DNA of 64,000 nt, taken from the NCBI GenBank assembly GCA_030549495.1, contig JAUIRK010000938.1, positions 65,001 to 129,000 of the forward strand, in the 5' to 3' direction. The DNA is from Nectonema munidae. Lineage: Eukaryota; Nematomorpha; Nectonematoida; Nectonematidae. Under the pieces are notes generated by a model. The model saw nothing but the letters and a program-made list of their open reading frames with translations. It searched no databases and was not told the origin of the DNA. Position numbers and translations under genes: made by a program. Below are positions 57,001 to 60,000 of this stretch, piece after piece. The stretch's first letter is position 1. The number at the start of each line of letters is the position of its first letter.

Positions 57001-60000
57001 TGGCGTACCCACCTTGACAATGGTATTTATCGTGTAAAGATTCGACTAACGCGCTAATTATGAAGAATGAATGTAAGAAGATTATGTTTAGATGAAAGCA
57101 GATATCCTAAAAACTTGATTTAACAAGCGCCTTCAAAACTAATGCTCTTTAAAAAAATTGGTAAAGTTATGATAAATAACTTTTGCAATGAATTCCCTCA
57201 ACTCTATATAATCCTTTTAAAAATGGATGACTTCGGTACCAGATGCGGATACCAAGCTACTATGCCGCCTATATATGTTGCAAAAAGGGTGTGAAATTTG
57301 GGATTTCATATGAAATCCAGGAATGTCATATCGCTAAGTCTCAGTATTGTCGTCCACGTTGAGTATTATTATTATTTAGTCAAAAATGTGTTATACTTGA
57401 AACATGCCATCACTAAATATTTCCACGCAAGGAGAAGAGGAAGAAGAAGAAGTAATATTTACAAATGAGGAATACCAAATAATTAAAAAATCCCATAATA
57501 TAAAAAAGAAGTCATTTCTAAGATCAATAAACGTCCGCTTGACACACTTAGAATTCCACAATCAGAAAAAAATTGAGAAATTTTTGTCAAAGTATAGTAG
57601 AGTCATGCTATTCAAGCTGTAAAGCATTCAACCACTTGGCATGGAAACTTAGACTGACTCAGGTGGTGAAAAAGTTCAAATTATAAATGTTTAAATAATT
57701 AAAATTAAAAAAAGATATTTGATATAAAAAAAAGCAGGAAGACGCCAAACTAGAATTTATTAACAAGTTGAAAATAACCGTGTAGAAGATGAAGAAAACG
57801 AGTTTATTATTAAACATCATGTCAATAAATAAAAGAAAATACGGATTAGTTACATTGATGTGAAGCATAGTTCACAAAGTGAGAAAAGGTCAACCTTTTA
57901 TCATTTACAAGATTTAGTTGGAGTTTTAGGTTCAAGTTAGGCATTAGATTTAAAGTTAAAAAATATGCGACAAATAAATCATATACCATATGTGTTTATT
58001 TGGTAAGATATATATAATAATTTATGATAAAAGGGAAGAATGAATAAAATGCTCACCGTTGACATCCTTAGCTTCCAAATCTCTTGCTTCCACAATCTCG
58101 ACGTGGAGAAGGATGGTGGGTGCGTTTTCTTTGTCACACAAAGTCAAGATTTCTTCATGCTTTCCATCCGATATGTGAAAAGCTTCTTTGGCAAAGTCGT
58201 ACAAATCGCTGGTGCTTTTGGTGTCGCCGGGTCGAGATTTGCCAATTTTGTGCTTTATCGTGTACAAAACTTCAAAGTAGAGCATTTCTTTCTGAAAATG
58301 ACATACACAAATGCACCCTGTCTGTCATAGAGTTTAAAATCCGTCATTCTTTGATGCTCCGCAAGCAAAGAAGACATTAAGAAATTTGATATATTAAAAA
58401 ACTTGAAATGATTTGTTTCATCTAAGTATGAAGGTGGAATCAACTTTTTGTTTTTTTTATAACTACAACATTTTTTGAAATATATGTAAGAAATTAAATC
58501 CTCCCATTTATTTAAAATATAATCTTTTCAGAATATAAACCAAACTTTTACAAAAATTGTAATTTTGTAATTAAAAAAAGGAATTTACCTCAAAAAGTTT
58601 GTGTTCACAAAATAATTGAGAAATAAATCATATGCCATATGTGTCTGTCTATTGCGTAAGATACTTTATGAAAAAATGGAGAATGAATAAACTGTTCTTT
58701 GCTTCCAAATCTCTCGCCTCAACAATCTCATGAAACATATGAACAGAATATTTTTTTCAACAAGTTTACTCTTTGCATATCTTCAATTGTAGAAATAACC
58801 GCAGACTTTACTAATGCCATTCTAGATTTGGGCTAATCCCTATTGAATTCCATAGAAAATTTGAGTTTGCGTGCGTCCTTCTTCAGAAACATACTTCAAG
58901 AAGTAAAATTTAATTTAAAAATATTGAATTATTTAAATGCCTTACACCATGACTACACATACTTTGAATACATTTGATATTTTGATTTTCACTTCTAAGT
59001 TATCTTGGTTTAGTTCTAAATTGTCTTTATTCAATTTTTTTTATTTTTTAGAAAGAGCGTTTAGAACTTAAAAAAGGACAACGTAGAATTGAAAAAAGAC
59101 AATTTATAACTAAGCCAAGTTAATTCAGAAGTAAAAATCAAAATATCAAATGTATTCAAAGTATGTGTAGTCACGGCGTAAGGAAACAGGCAACATCCTT
59201 GTGATCGCTTCCCATTGGACAAAGAAACTTTTGAGCAGCGTACAGTGTGATGTGAGATTGAATGAATTTGGGGATTAGAAATCTATGATCAATGTACAAG
59301 AAATTTTAGAAAAGCCTCTCATACTTGCCTCATCGATTTATTTTTTAAGCTTACTCCAATCCCCATATGCGCCCAATTGGCCGTACAAGGCATTGGCAGC
59401 CAGGGGTACGAAAACTTTTTAACCCATACACCCCTTCATAGATTATTTGATTTCTCCCCGATCCTCAGAGAAGTATAATAAAAATATGCTCTATGTAATA
59501 ATCCGCTCTTAGAAAACTCTGATAGACCCCAGGGGGTCGATATTGAGCCCTGCTCTAAGCTATACGTATTTATATGCAGTTAACTAAAATACGCATCTCA
59601 TCATCATCCCAAGGGTAATCCCATCATAATCCCATAATCAGCATCATCCCTACCACATCAAAAGCAAGAACAAAAATTTTACCTGACTGGGTGTGAGACT
59701 TTGAGCTATTTTGGCAAAAGATTTTTCATTATTCGTCTTGAAAGGTTTGTCTTTTTCTTCTTCTGCCTTAAAGGTTTCAAAAATGGAAACATGTTATAGT
59801 GTTATTTATGGGAAAAAATTCTCTGTTTAAATTTTATACTTCTTTTTTAGTTTTTATTTAAATTTTTTATTGTTCCATAACTTGACAGGTAATATGGATA
59901 TCACGATCAAGAATCGAACCCCCGATCATCGGATCAAGATGCTGAAGCTCAATCACTTGACCATCTGGGCAATTGGATGATTGCTTGGTTTAATAAGGAA

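Noticed and set aside
57404-57622. 72-codon plus-strand ORF with an E-rich stretch
   Set aside because: The glutamate run is a GAA microsatellite, and no domain was recognised.
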